Shown here one piece after another: positions 7,538 to 16,311 of a stretch of DNA of 64,000 nt. The stretch spans positions 124,001 to 188,000 of the forward strand of contig NZ_CANMIR010000002.1 in the NCBI RefSeq assembly GCF_947498015.1. Reading direction: 5' to 3'. Origin of the DNA: an uncultured Neptuniibacter sp. GTDB taxonomy: Bacteria; Pseudomonadota; Gammaproteobacteria; Pseudomonadales; Balneatricaceae. A program made the position numbers and the translations under genes. Every line of letters begins with the position of its first letter. The stretch's first letter is position 1. The notes under the pieces were generated by a model. That model saw nothing but the letters and a program-made list of their open reading frames with translations. It was not told the DNA's origin and made no database searches.

Positions 7538-8518
7538 CTAGCTGACGCTGTCCGTATCGCCGAATAGAGTCACCCAGTTGCGACCACTTTGTTTAGCCTG
7601 GTACAACGCCTGGTCCGCCTGTTCCAACCACTCAGTAGGGCTATCAATCTCATAATTAATCTCAGAGACCCCAATACTGATAGTAAATGTCAATTTGTGC
7701 CCTCCATAAGGCACGATAAGCGATTCCACTCGGGCACGCAGACGCTCCGCAAATATGAGTGCCTTATCACCATTTGTACCGGTAAGAATCGCACCAAACT
7801 CCTCTCCCCCATAGCGACCGACTATATCTGTTTTACGAACCTGCTCCTTCAGTGTGTTCGCAACGACACGAATGACTTCATCCCCAGCCTGATGCCCATA
7901 GGTATCATTCACCCGCTTAAAGTGATCAATATCAAACATCACCAGCGAACTGACTAACTGACTACGATTAAAGCGCTCAAACTCCTGATTCAGACACTCC
8001 TCCCAATAACCACGATTAAAGAGACCGGTCAGACGATCTTCACGGCTGAGAGTTTGCAGTTTTCCATTTGCATCCTGCAACGCGATCTGGCTGACAGCTG
8101 TATCGGTCACGTCGTAGATTAGGATACCCACATGATCGACCTCACCTGTAGGGGAAGTCAGAGGGATCAGGGTCACATTCTGGTACATAAAGCGGGCACT
8201 GCCAGTGATCGGCCGACTGGCTTTGAAATGGAACAGATAAGGGCGCTGTTCCCAAGAGATATAAGCCGCATTACGTAACAGAAAGACAGACTCCAGCTTA
8301 TGCTGCAGCCAGCGGATTGGAAGTTCAGGAAACTTATTAAACAGCTTCTCACCTGCGACTTTCTGAGCTAGCACCCCAGAATGGTTTTCCATAAAACCAT
8401 TCCATAGTTTGATCACACCCGCGCGATCCACAACAACCAGACCCACCTCAAGATTCTGGATCAGACCCAGAGTCCAGTGCAGTTCATCAATCTCCTGAAA
8501 GCTAGGTGAGTTCATCAA
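7538..8518 (-). CDS. PAS-GGDEF diguanylate cyclase
   Basis: The 326-residue soluble protein has an N-terminal PAS domain (about 15-135; GLVVVDRAGVIKLWN is typical) and a GGDEF domain (about 155-320). The active loop is GGEEF (about 236-240), preceded at the right distance by RKTD, an RxxD product-inhibition site, so it should make c-di-GMP and be feedback-inhibited. Its ATG overlaps the stop of the upstream receiver-CheC gene by four bases (ATGA, 8515-8518), so the two are translationally coupled and probably work together. The PAS ligand is unknown; no heme or flavin-binding residues can be asserted from sequence alone. The next gene downstream is nth. Confidence 0.92.
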   Translation of the reverse strand: MMNSPSFQEIDELHWTLGLIQNLEVGLVVVDRAGVIKLWNGFMENHSGVLAQKVAGEKLFNKFPELPIRWLQHKLESVFLLRNAAYISWEQRPYLFHFKASRPITGSARFMYQNVTLIPLTSPTGEVDHVGILIYDVTDTAVSQIALQDANGKLQTLSREDRLTGLFNRGYWEECLNQEFERFNRSQLVSSLVMFDIDHFKRVNDTYGHQAGDEVIRVVANTLKEQVRKTDIVGRYGGEEFGAILTGTNGDKALIFAERLRARVESLIVPYGGHKLTFTISIGVSEINYEIDSPTEWLEQADQALYQAKQSGRNWVTLFGDTDSVS

Positions 8519-9492
8519 AAGTAACTCGCTATTTTCTGCAGGCCAGTTAAGGAATCCGGCGTAAACACCAGCATCAGTTCACACTGAAAATCATGATCAT
8601 GGATCTGGTAATCGATCGATACTGTCAGCGTCTGGTCAAACTTTTCGACCTGATCAGCCATTCCGGTAAACTGATGGATAACTACCGGGGTCGCTTTGCT
8701 CAGATGCAGATCCAGCTGCTTCGAAAAACTTGAGAGAAACGCCCCAATCAATGCATTCGACAATGAGATCAGTAACTCCGTACGCTGATACTCACCTGAG
8801 GTATCTTCCACAATCAACTGAGATACCGACTCTAAACCCTCTTGAGGGAGTATCAGAAGCGCCTCTCCGGCGATCCCCCCACCGATAAACCCCTGACTCA
8901 CGATCTCGCACTGTAAGCGCTGCACATCCAGAAGGTGCTCCTCCAGTACAGAAGAGGCTGTCATTCTGACAGCAGGTATCGGCAGGTGAACAAATGTATT
9001 CAGCAATCGCGCAAGCATCTCACCAGCCTGCCCCATCGCAATATTCGCTATCTCCCTGTAATACTCAGGCAGCGGGATCTCCATCTCAACCTGCTCATGG
9101 AGTTCCTCTGGATGTGCCAGTTCATCCAACAAGCCGAACTGTTGTAATACTTCTGATATATGCTCTGGAGAGGTCGGCTTCTTGATAAATTCAAGTGCGC
9201 CGAGCGCTAGTACCCGATTTCTTGCTTCAGGTTGGATATCGCCCGATACCACAATAACCATGGCAGGCAGATCCTGCTTTCGGATCCGTTCAAGTACCTG
9301 ATAACCATCCATAATAGGCATATTCAGATCAAGAAAAACCAGGTCACCTTTACCTGCACGAACAGCTTCAAGTCCTTCCAGACCATGCTCTGCAAATGTT
9401 ACCTCAACATTCCAGCCACGCAGAGCCGATGCCATCTGCTTACGGGCTAAACGCGAATCATCGCAGATCACTATTGGAACAGGTTGGCTCAC
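8515..9492 (-). CDS. Response regulator with CheC-like phosphatase domain
   Basis: This 325-residue protein begins with a CheY-like receiver (1-125): acidic pair D11-D12, phosphoacceptor D55 in LVFLDLNMPIMDG, VSGD and the FIKKP lysine. A CheC/CheX-like domain follows (about 140-325). The first phosphatase-type motif is visible as REIANIAMGQAGEML, with the expected E-x2-N pair. The corresponding second segment reads SLSNALIGAFL, lacking the acidic residue. CheC-like domains dephosphorylate CheY-type receivers, so the protein may regulate its own or another receiver. It is coupled by a four-base overlap to a PAS-GGDEF gene, suggesting that the receiver controls c-di-GMP output. No histidine kinase is adjacent. 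A 107-base gap separates it from rnfE. Confidence 0.85.
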   Translation of the reverse strand: MSQPVPIVICDDSRLARKQMASALRGWNVEVTFAEHGLEGLEAVRAGKGDLVFLDLNMPIMDGYQVLERIRKQDLPAMVIVVSGDIQPEARNRVLALGALEFIKKPTSPEHISEVLQQFGLLDELAHPEELHEQVEMEIPLPEYYREIANIAMGQAGEMLARLLNTFVHLPIPAVRMTASSVLEEHLLDVQRLQCEIVSQGFIGGGIAGEALLILPQEGLESVSQLIVEDTSGEYQRTELLISLSNALIGAFLSSFSKQLDLHLSKATPVVIHQFTGMADQVEKFDQTLTVSIDYQIHDHDFQCELMLVFTPDSLTGLQKIASYF

Positions 9493-9599
9493 AAGAATTC
9501 CCTACACTACACAAGAACGGAATACAGAAACCAAGAGACTAATAGATGCACAGGCAGAAAACAATTCAGCCTGTGCTATAGGAAGGTCTTATATCAATA

Positions 9600-10301
9600 T
9601 TATCCGGTGACTCTGACCCGTTCAGGACGAACACCAGACTCAGGCGTAATCTCAGCTTTTCGCGCTTCTGTCCGGGCATCTATAACATTTTTCAATGCGA
9701 TCAAGAGCCCCATCCCCACAAATGCACCGGGAGGTAAAACAGCAAAAAGGAAACCCGGGTAATCATCGACCAGCGTGATTTTCCAACTTTCAGCTACAGG
9801 GCCAAACAGGAGCTGCATATCACTGAACAGAGTGCCCAATCCTAACGCTTCACGCATCGCGCCTAAAACAACGAGTACCGCCGTAAATCCCAACCCCATC
9901 ATTAAACCATCCAGTAGGGACTCCTTAATCGGGTTTTTACAGGCAAATGCATCAGCACGCCCCATGATTGCACAGTTGGTGACAATCAGAGGGATGAATA
10001 TTCCAAGAATCAGATAGAGTTCGTAAGTAAACGCCTTCATCAGCAACTCAATGGCCGTTACAAACGAGGCGATAATCATGACAAAAATAGGTAAACGTAC
10101 CGAATCCGGCACAAACTTACGAAATGCTGAGACTGTCAGGTTGGAACCGATCAGTACGATGGTACTGGCTAATCCCAAACCTATCGCATTAACAACCGAG
10201 CCCGTAACCGCCAGCAGAGGACAGAGTCCCAACAGCTGGACCAGTGCAGGGTTATTACCCCAGAGTCCGTCATGGGTGATCTTCTTATAATCCGCAGCCA
10301 T
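9600..10301 (-). CDS. rsxE: Electron transport complex subunit RnfE/RsxE
   Basis: This 233-residue integral membrane subunit of the Rnf complex has six predicted helices. Rnf links reduced ferredoxin and NAD(H) electron transfer to ion movement across the inner membrane; in E. coli the Rsx version also keeps SoxR reduced. RsxE and RsxA are homologous, and the family segment [16 protein letters not shown] near the N-terminus is clear, as is [18 protein letters not shown]. The start codon overlaps the rsxG stop (TAATG), so translation is coupled. The C-terminus carries an extra charged tail of about 30 residues ([15 protein letters not shown]). It is the last rnf gene. Confidence 0.95.
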   Translation of the reverse strand: MAADYKKITHDGLWGNNPALVQLLGLCPLLAVTGSVVNAIGLGLASTIVLIGSNLTVSAFRKFVPDSVRLPIFVMIIASFVTAIELLMKAFTYELYLILGIFIPLIVTNCAIMGRADAFACKNPIKESLLDGLMMGLGFTAVLVVLGAMREALGLGTLFSDMQLLFGPVAESWKITLVDDYPGFLFAVLPPGAFVGMGLLIALKNVIDARTEARKAEITPESGVRPERVRVTG

Positions 10302-10945
10302 TATTGCTCTCCTGACCTCTGAGGTACCGCCAGTTCCAACAGCTCAACCTGGTTAGCTATAAAATAATCATGCCCACGTGAGACTGCGTTGACCACTGCG
10401 CGTGGCGTGATAGTCGCACCCGTAAACTGATCAAAGGAGCCGCCATCCTTTTTAACAGCCCAGCGCTCATCGTTGCTGGCATTTTTTGTCATACCATCAA
10501 AGCTGTAGATCCAGTCTGACTTTTTAGTATCAACTTTATCTCCCAACCCCGGCGTCTCTTTATGAGCCAATACCCTCACGCCCGCAACTGAGCCATCAGC
10601 ATTAAAGCCCGCGATCAGATCGATCTTACCACTGTAACCATCCGGCGCTAACAGCGGCAGAATGACCGTCGACACAGAACCGTTTTTACGCGCCCGATAG
10701 GCCACAAAGGGGGTAGTGTCCCCCCTTAGAGCAGGGGAAACCAGCTCAAGCGTATCTTCCAGAAGATCATTTTCAATGCTGCTACGTGGAACGATCTCAT
10801 ACAATGCCTTAGCACGCTGTTCACGCTCGTTATGACTGATCCTATCAGCGGTAGAAACCTGCGTTACCGCAATGATACCCGCACAGACAACAGCAAAAAG
10901 GCTGATAGCGCGTGTGCTGGTTTTAATCGCACTAAACATCCGCAT
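10301..10945 (-). CDS. rsxG: Electron transport complex subunit RnfG/RsxG
   Basis: This 214-residue subunit has one N-terminal membrane anchor (about 10-30) and a periplasmic FMN-binding domain. The FMN is attached by a phosphoester bond to the threonine of the S/TGATxT motif, here [14 protein letters not shown] near residue 175. The preceding [10 protein letters not shown] segment is also conserved in the family. The ATG overlaps the rsxD stop in TAATG, and its own stop overlaps the rsxE start the same way. RnfG passes electrons between RnfD and the periplasm-facing part of the complex. Confidence 0.95.
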   Translation of the reverse strand: MRMFSAIKTSTRAISLFAVVCAGIIAVTQVSTADRISHNEREQRAKALYEIVPRSSIENDLLEDTLELVSPALRGDTTPFVAYRARKNGSVSTVILPLLAPDGYSGKIDLIAGFNADGSVAGVRVLAHKETPGLGDKVDTKKSDWIYSFDGMTKNASNDERWAVKKDGGSFDQFTGATITPRAVVNAVSRGHDYFIANQVELLELAVPQRSGEQ

Positions 10946-12006
10946 TACACCTCTCCCTTCAGTCCACGCTTCGCCTTAGCATGACCATAAGAGCGTGGTT
11001 GTGTGTACTGATCAATAAAGGGAGCTGCCAGATTCATCAGCAACACCGCAAAAGCAACCGCATCAGGATAACCACCCCATCCACGAATAATGTAGATCAG
11101 CAGACCAATACCGATACCAAAAACTACTTTCCCCTTATTACTGGTCGCTGAGGTGACCGGATCAGTGGCGATAAAGAATGCCCCAAGCATCGTCGCCCCG
11201 GCTGTCAGATGGAAGAAAGGATCAGCATAGTTATAGGGATCAACAAGGTAGAACAGAGTTGAGGTCACAGCCAGCGTGATCAGCATCGCAGCCGGTGTGT
11301 GAATTGTGAAAACCTTCCGATAGATCAGAAAAACGCCACCCATAAAATAGGCTGCGCTGACCGCATGCCAGGCACCGATACCATCTGCAAGAACAGGCAC
11401 CGAACTCCACACCTCTTCAGTCGTCAGCCCACCACGGTGACGCATCGCATCCAGAGGCGTCGCACCTGTGTAAGTATCGACTATGGCGCTATCAAGGCTA
11501 CCAAAAATAAGTTTGAAGGTGTCAACAAAACCAAGGATATTCCAGCTATCACCCTCACCGTTAAGAACAAAAGGAGCTGTCCAACTGGTCATCTGGACGG
11601 GAAACGATACCAGCAGAAGCGCATAAGCGACCATGGCGGGATTAAACGGGTTCTGACCAAGCCCCCCATAAAGATGCTTTGCTACCACAATCGCAACAAA
11701 AACACCGACCAGTGTCACCCACCAGGGGACAAACGGTGGAAGCGCCAACCCCAATAACAGTGCCGTTACCACAGCACTGTAATCTTTAAGGTAGAACCCC
11801 AATGGACGTTTACGGATCTTGATAATAGTCGCTTCAAAGCCAACTGCTAACAAACACGCCCAAACTACATTGATCAAGGTTCCCCAACCAAAGAAAAAAG
11901 TCATTGCGGCCAGGCCTGGCAAGGTTGCCATTACCACCAGACGCATCACGTCTGAGGTACTACTGGCTTTATGCAGATGGGGCGAGCTGGTACGTATCAA
12001 CGCCAT
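10945..12006 (-). CDS. rsxD: Electron transport complex subunit RnfD/RsxD
   Basis: This 353-residue polytopic subunit of the Rnf complex is related to NqrB. About nine or ten hydrophobic segments are visible. The covalent FMN threonine is in DTYTGATPLDAM (near residue 185), and SSPHLHKASSTSDVMRLV at the N-terminus matches the family. The sequence TDPVTSATSNKGK is the conserved C-terminal loop. It is placed as in the standard rsxABCDGE order, 14 bases after rsxC and overlapping rsxG by one base. Confidence 0.95.
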   Translation of the reverse strand: MALIRTSSPHLHKASSTSDVMRLVVMATLPGLAAMTFFFGWGTLINVVWACLLAVGFEATIIKIRKRPLGFYLKDYSAVVTALLLGLALPPFVPWWVTLVGVFVAIVVAKHLYGGLGQNPFNPAMVAYALLLVSFPVQMTSWTAPFVLNGEGDSWNILGFVDTFKLIFGSLDSAIVDTYTGATPLDAMRHRGGLTTEEVWSSVPVLADGIGAWHAVSAAYFMGGVFLIYRKVFTIHTPAAMLITLAVTSTLFYLVDPYNYADPFFHLTAGATMLGAFFIATDPVTSATSNKGKVVFGIGIGLLIYIIRGWGGYPDAVAFAVLLMNLAAPFIDQYTQPRSYGHAKAKRGLKGEV

Positions 12007-12020
12007 CAGTCAACAATTCC

Positions 12021-14969
12021 TTAATCGGTAAAACGACTTAATGTCTGGTTTAAATTCTCAGCTTCCAGTTGGGCGGCCAGCAACTGCTGCTCGATCTCAG
12101 GAAGGTCATCTTGCTCGGCCTCACGCGCTTTACTTAATGCCCGTTCAGCTTTAGTCACTGCCGCACGTGCCATCGCAGCATCAATTTTTAGCTGTTTTAG
12201 GTCGATCCCTTCAGCCGCAGCTTTATCGTTCTGTTCGCTCTCATAAGTATCAAGGGCTTTTTTAGCCACCTCATGCGCTTGAGTTAAACGCTGAACCTCT
12301 GTTTGAAGCTCAACATCGTCCGCAGCACCGTCTAAAGCAGCCTGAGCTTTCTTAAGCTTGGTACGCACAATAGAAACCGTTTGCTTCAACGTTTTCGGAT
12401 CCACTGGCGCAGCATCTGGTTGCGCTGCAGGGAGCTGCCCACCCGCCTCTAAAAACGCCTGTTTGAGCTCATTATATTTGCCCTGCAGCTTTTCAACCCC
12501 TGCTTTCATCTTATCCGCAGCGGGGCTACCAGATGCAGTGGCCGCATCAAGCGCTTTCTGAGCTTTCTCAACTTTACCCTGCATCGCTTCCATATCGGAT
12601 TTCAACTCTGCCAGAGTTTCAGCAGACACCACTGGAGCCGAAGCCGGCGCTGACTGAGCGTTTTCATACTCAGCTTTTGCCTCTTTATATTTACCCTGCA
12701 GTTTCTCAACGCCCGCTTTCATTTTTTCAACGGCGGGACTACCGGATGAAACTGCTGCATCAAGTGCTTTTTGGGCTTTCTCAACTTTGCCCTGGATCGC
12801 TTCCATATCAGCTTTCAGCTCTGCCAGAGTTTCAGCAGACATCACTGGAGCCGAAGCCGGCGCTGACTGAGCGTTTTCATACTCAGCTTTTGCCTCTTTA
12901 TATTTACCCTGCAGTTTCTCAACGCCCGCTTTCATTTTTTCAACGGCGGGACTACCGGACGCAACTGCTGCATCAAGTGCTTTCTGGGCTTTATCCACCT
13001 TACCCAACGCAGTTTCCATCGACGCTTTCAGCTCATCAAGATTCACTGCATTCACATCAGCTTGAGGCGCTCCCCCTGACTCTGCCTGATCATAGGCAGC
13101 CTGTGCGGCTTCAGTTTTCGCTTTCTGCTCTGCCAGTTTGGCTCTCAGTGCTTCAAGATCTCCTTCACCACTCTCTTTTGCTTTTGCCAGGGCCTTTTCT
13201 GCCTGCTTCAACTTTGTACGCGCAACAGCCGCATTCGTTTTCAGTTGCTGAATATCAACTACAGGCTGTTCTGCAGGGGCACTCTGAGCCTGATCGTAGG
13301 CTTCCTGAGCAGCTCTCTCTTTAGCCTCTAGCTCAGTCACGGTCTGACGTAGCTTATCAATATCGCCTACGCCTTTATCTTCCGCCAACTGCAACGCCTT
13401 TTGCGCTTTTTTAAGCTTGGTACGCGCAACAGCCGAGGCGGTTTTTAAGGACTTAAGGTCTGGTTCACCTGAGCTCTCTGCCTTTTCACTGTTTTGCACC
13501 GCTTTATCTTTCTTAACAGCCTGAGCCTTGGCAGCTTCTTCAGCGCGCTGTTTTCTGCGCAGCTCTTTTTCAAGCTTCTCCTGCTCTAAACGGGCCTGAC
13601 GCGCTTCGAAGCGTTGGCGGGCATGATCAGCTTTACGCTGTTCAGCTTCCTCATTTCGGATCTCTGCTTTCGCAAAGCGATAGTACTGAACCAGCGGAAT
13701 GTTACTTGGGCAAACGTAAGAACAGGCGCCACATTCGATACAATCGAACAGGTTGTGATGCTTCGCCTTTTCAAACTCTTTGCCTTTGGCAAACCAGTGC
13801 AGCTGTTGCGGTAACAGCTCAGCCGGACATACCTGTTCACACATGCCACAACGAATACATGGGTTGGCAGGAGGCGCGGGCGGCATCTCATTATAGGTTG
13901 CAGCGATAACACAGTTGGTTGTTTTAATCAGCGGAATTGACTGACTATCCACCGTAAATCCCATCATCGGTCCACCGATGACCAGACGATACAGATCCTT
14001 CTCACGCAACTGGGCAGACTGTAGCAGTGTCTGCAGTGGCGTACCGATTAATGCCCGCATGTTATGCGGGTGACCTAAGGCATCACCCGTTAGAGTGACG
14101 ATACGTGAGATCAGAGGGATACCATTATAGACAGCATCATAGATTGCTGACGCGGTCCCAACATTCTGGCAGACGATACCCACATCCGCCGGAATATGAC
14201 CACTGGGCACTTCAACTCCGGTCAGAAGCTTGATCAGCTGTTTTTCACCCCCTGAAGGGTACACCGTAGGCACAACCACGATGTCCAGATTCAACTTACT
14301 CTGCTCTGTAGCCAGCTCCAGGGCCCTGATCGCCTGAGGTTTGTTATCCTCAATACCGATCATAACGTGGTGAGGCTGCAGCAGATGTGCGATAACCTCA
14401 ATGCCTTTTACCACTTGCTCTGCATGCTCCCTAAGCAGCATGTCATCTGCAGTGATATAGGGCTCACACTCCATCGCGTTCAGTATCAGGGTGTTAACGA
14501 TATGATCATCCCCCAGATGCAGTTTCACATCTGTTGGGAAGCCAGCCCCACCCATTCCACTGATACCGTGATGGCGGATAAAATCGATCAATTCCTGTTT
14601 AGGAATCGCTCGGAAATCTTCAAGCCCGCTATGTTCAACCCACTCATCCTCTCCATCAGTCCTGATAACGATAGAGGGGGCAGTCATGCCTGAACTATGA
14701 GGCACAGGGCGTGCTTCAATCGCTTCAACCACACCTGAACTGGGCGCATGTACATTGACACTGATCCGCCCGACCGCTTCAGCGATCACCTGGCCTTTCA
14801 GCACACGATCACCCACAGCAACCACAACATCTGACGGCGCACCTATATGCTGTGACAGAGGAACAGATAATTGCTCAGGGATAGGAGCGATCTGAATCGG
14901 CCCACCGGTGGATTGACGCTTATTTTCTGGTGGATGAACGCCACCATGAAAAGAGAACTGAGTACTCAT
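12021..14969 (-). CDS. rsxC: Electron transport complex subunit RnfC/RsxC with long repeat tail
   Basis: This 982-residue peripheral subunit is the NADH-interacting part of Rnf. The first roughly 440 residues hold the conserved core: an FMN/NADH-binding Rossmann-like region with GMGGAGFPTDVK and LNAMECEPYI, a SLBB-type segment, and two 4Fe-4S clusters at CIRCGMCEQVCP and CIECGACSYVCP (about 370-426). The remaining 550 residues are an Ala/Lys/Glu-rich, probably coiled-coil tail made of degenerate repeats of the pattern KxKLxxAQKALxxA. Two adjacent copies are nearly identical at DNA level (see the repeat entry). Long tails are known in gammaproteobacterial RnfC, but this is at the long end. It abuts rsxB: the stop and start are adjacent (TAAATG). 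Confidence 0.95.
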   Translation of the reverse strand: MSTQFSFHGGVHPPENKRQSTGGPIQIAPIPEQLSVPLSQHIGAPSDVVVAVGDRVLKGQVIAEAVGRISVNVHAPSSGVVEAIEARPVPHSSGMTAPSIVIRTDGEDEWVEHSGLEDFRAIPKQELIDFIRHHGISGMGGAGFPTDVKLHLGDDHIVNTLILNAMECEPYITADDMLLREHAEQVVKGIEVIAHLLQPHHVMIGIEDNKPQAIRALELATEQSKLNLDIVVVPTVYPSGGEKQLIKLLTGVEVPSGHIPADVGIVCQNVGTASAIYDAVYNGIPLISRIVTLTGDALGHPHNMRALIGTPLQTLLQSAQLREKDLYRLVIGGPMMGFTVDSQSIPLIKTTNCVIAATYNEMPPAPPANPCIRCGMCEQVCPAELLPQQLHWFAKGKEFEKAKHHNLFDCIECGACSYVCPSNIPLVQYYRFAKAEIRNEEAEQRKADHARQRFEARQARLEQEKLEKELRRKQRAEEAAKAQAVKKDKAVQNSEKAESSGEPDLKSLKTASAVARTKLKKAQKALQLAEDKGVGDIDKLRQTVTELEAKERAAQEAYDQAQSAPAEQPVVDIQQLKTNAAVARTKLKQAEKALAKAKESGEGDLEALRAKLAEQKAKTEAAQAAYDQAESGGAPQADVNAVNLDELKASMETALGKVDKAQKALDAAVASGSPAVEKMKAGVEKLQGKYKEAKAEYENAQSAPASAPVMSAETLAELKADMEAIQGKVEKAQKALDAAVSSGSPAVEKMKAGVEKLQGKYKEAKAEYENAQSAPASAPVVSAETLAELKSDMEAMQGKVEKAQKALDAATASGSPAADKMKAGVEKLQGKYNELKQAFLEAGGQLPAAQPDAAPVDPKTLKQTVSIVRTKLKKAQAALDGAADDVELQTEVQRLTQAHEVAKKALDTYESEQNDKAAAEGIDLKQLKIDAAMARAAVTKAERALSKAREAEQDDLPEIEQQLLAAQLEAENLNQTLSRFTD
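12601..13010. repeat. Tandem 213-bp near-identical repeat inside rsxC
   Basis: The segment starting at 12601 is repeated starting at 12814 with a period of 213 bases (71 codons). Roughly 190 bases are almost identical, covering the peptide AGVEKLQGKYKEAKAEYENA and the ASAPV-SAETLAELK linker. Flanking units are diverged versions of the same block. The frame is preserved, so unit number could vary by recombination without breaking the gene. Confidence 0.85.
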
Positions 14970-15566
14970 TTATGCCGCATCTCCCTGCTTCAACTCACCA
15001 CGGAGATCGGTCACAATCAGATCAACACCCGGTTTAGGCATATCCCATTTCCAGGTATTCAGGGTTGTTTCAATCGGTAACATATCAATACAGTCAACCG
15101 GACAAGGTTCAACACAGAGATCACAACCGGTACATTCTGATTCAATCACGGTATGCATCTGTTTTGCTGCGCCTAAAATTGCATCAACAGGGCACGCCTG
15201 AATGCATTTGGTACAACCGATACATTCATCTTCACGGATATAAGCAACCTTTTTGACCGGTTCCTCTTCCACGCCCCCTTCGAGCGGAATCGCTTCTACA
15301 TCCAGAAGGTCAGCAAGGGCTTCTACGGTGCTCTGACCGCCAGGGGGACATTTATTGATGGCATCCCCTTCCGAGATCGCTTCTGCATAAGGACGGCAGC
15401 CCGGATAGCCACACTGACCACATTGGGTCTGTGGCAATATGCCATCAATCTGGTCAACAAGCGGATTCCCCTCAACCCGGAAGCGAACGGAAGCGAATCC
15501 GAGGAGTAATCCAAAGACTAAAGCCAGGCCAAGCAGAGCAATAACAGCAATTAAGATAATATCCAC
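14970..15566 (-). CDS. rsxB: Electron transport complex subunit RnfB/RsxB
   Basis: This 198-residue iron-sulfur subunit has an N-terminal membrane helix (about 3-25), a four-cysteine Fe-S domain (CGQCGYPGC, then CPPGG) and two ferredoxin-type 4Fe-4S clusters at [12 protein letters not shown] and [12 protein letters not shown]. It receives electrons from ferredoxin or passes them to it. All expected cysteines are present. It lies between rsxA and rsxC in the canonical order, 10 bases after rsxA. Confidence 0.96.
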   Translation of the reverse strand: MDIILIAVIALLGLALVFGLLLGFASVRFRVEGNPLVDQIDGILPQTQCGQCGYPGCRPYAEAISEGDAINKCPPGGQSTVEALADLLDVEAIPLEGGVEEEPVKKVAYIREDECIGCTKCIQACPVDAILGAAKQMHTVIESECTGCDLCVEPCPVDCIDMLPIETTLNTWKWDMPKPGVDLIVTDLRGELKQGDAA

Positions 15567-15576
15567 TCTGAGTTCC

Positions 15577-16158
15577 CTAGATCTGCACCAGACCGGTGAA
15601 GCCCATAAACGCCAGTGACATCAGACCCGCTGTCACCATCCCGATCGCCGCTCCCTGAAAAGGCACAGGAACATCGGCTACCGCAACGCGCTCTCTGATC
15701 GCTGAAAAAAGAATCAGTGCCAGCGAAAAGCCAAGCGCTGCACCAAAACCGTATACGATCGAATCGATAAAGCCGTTCAGCTTTTTAATATTGAGTAACG
15801 CGACGCCCAGCACCGCACAGTTCGTCGTAATCAGGGGAAGAAAGATACCCAGCACTTTATAAAGCAGCGGACTTGTTTTCCTCACAACCATCTCAGTGAA
15901 CTGTACGACTACAGCGATCACCAGAATAAAGGTGATCGTCTGCAGATACTCCAGCGCCAGGGGTTGAAGAAGGTAGGTATATGCGAGATAACTGCAGACA
16001 GATGACAGCGTCAGTACAAAAGTCGTTGCCAAAGACATGCCCATCGCAGTTTCCAGTTTATTGGAAACCCCCATGAAGGGACACAGTCCTAGGAACTGAA
16101 CCAGTACAAAATTATTGACCAGTACAGTACTGATCACTATGAGAAGATATTCTGTCAT
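15577..16158 (-). CDS. rsxA: Electron transport complex subunit RnfA/RsxA
   Basis: The 193-residue, six-helix membrane subunit is homologous to RsxE with inverted topology; together they form a channel-like core with a buried iron-sulfur site. [16 protein letters not shown] and [14 protein letters not shown] are signature segments, each with the conserved cysteine. The frame extends upstream to 16203, but family proteins begin MTEYLLI, giving the ATG at 16158 and exactly the E. coli length. It is the first gene of the rnf operon; the promoter must lie in 16159-16260. Confidence 0.95.
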   Translation of the reverse strand: MTEYLLIVISTVLVNNFVLVQFLGLCPFMGVSNKLETAMGMSLATTFVLTLSSVCSYLAYTYLLQPLALEYLQTITFILVIAVVVQFTEMVVRKTSPLLYKVLGIFLPLITTNCAVLGVALLNIKKLNGFIDSIVYGFGAALGFSLALILFSAIRERVAVADVPVPFQGAAIGMVTAGLMSLAFMGFTGLVQI

Positions 16159-16271
16159 AAGATCCGTGCAACTAAATGGCTTAAAAACCAGTGTCTTAAG
16201 CAAAGATTAGATTTTGCTAAAGTTTACCTTTTCTTATAAGGATTAGGTATAGCGTTAATCTGATATAGCGC

Positions 16272-16297
16272 AAAAAACAGGGAGGTCTCCCTCCCTG
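16272..16297 (-). terminator. Rho-independent terminator after cysN
   Basis: Read on the minus strand, CAGGGAGG-GAGA-CCTCCCTG is a perfect 8-bp stem with a four-base loop followed by six T residues. It lies 15 bases after the cysN stop and ends the cysDN transcript just before the rnf promoter region. Confidence 0.88.
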
Positions 16298-16311
16298 CTT
16301 TCATGATCAGA

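Noticed and set aside
12533-13324. A 263-codon plus-strand open frame opposite rsxC
   Set aside because: It is the mirror of the Ala/Lys-rich repeat region, rich in Leu, Pro and Gln with repeated peptides that simply follow the rsxC repeats; no ribosome site or known domain.
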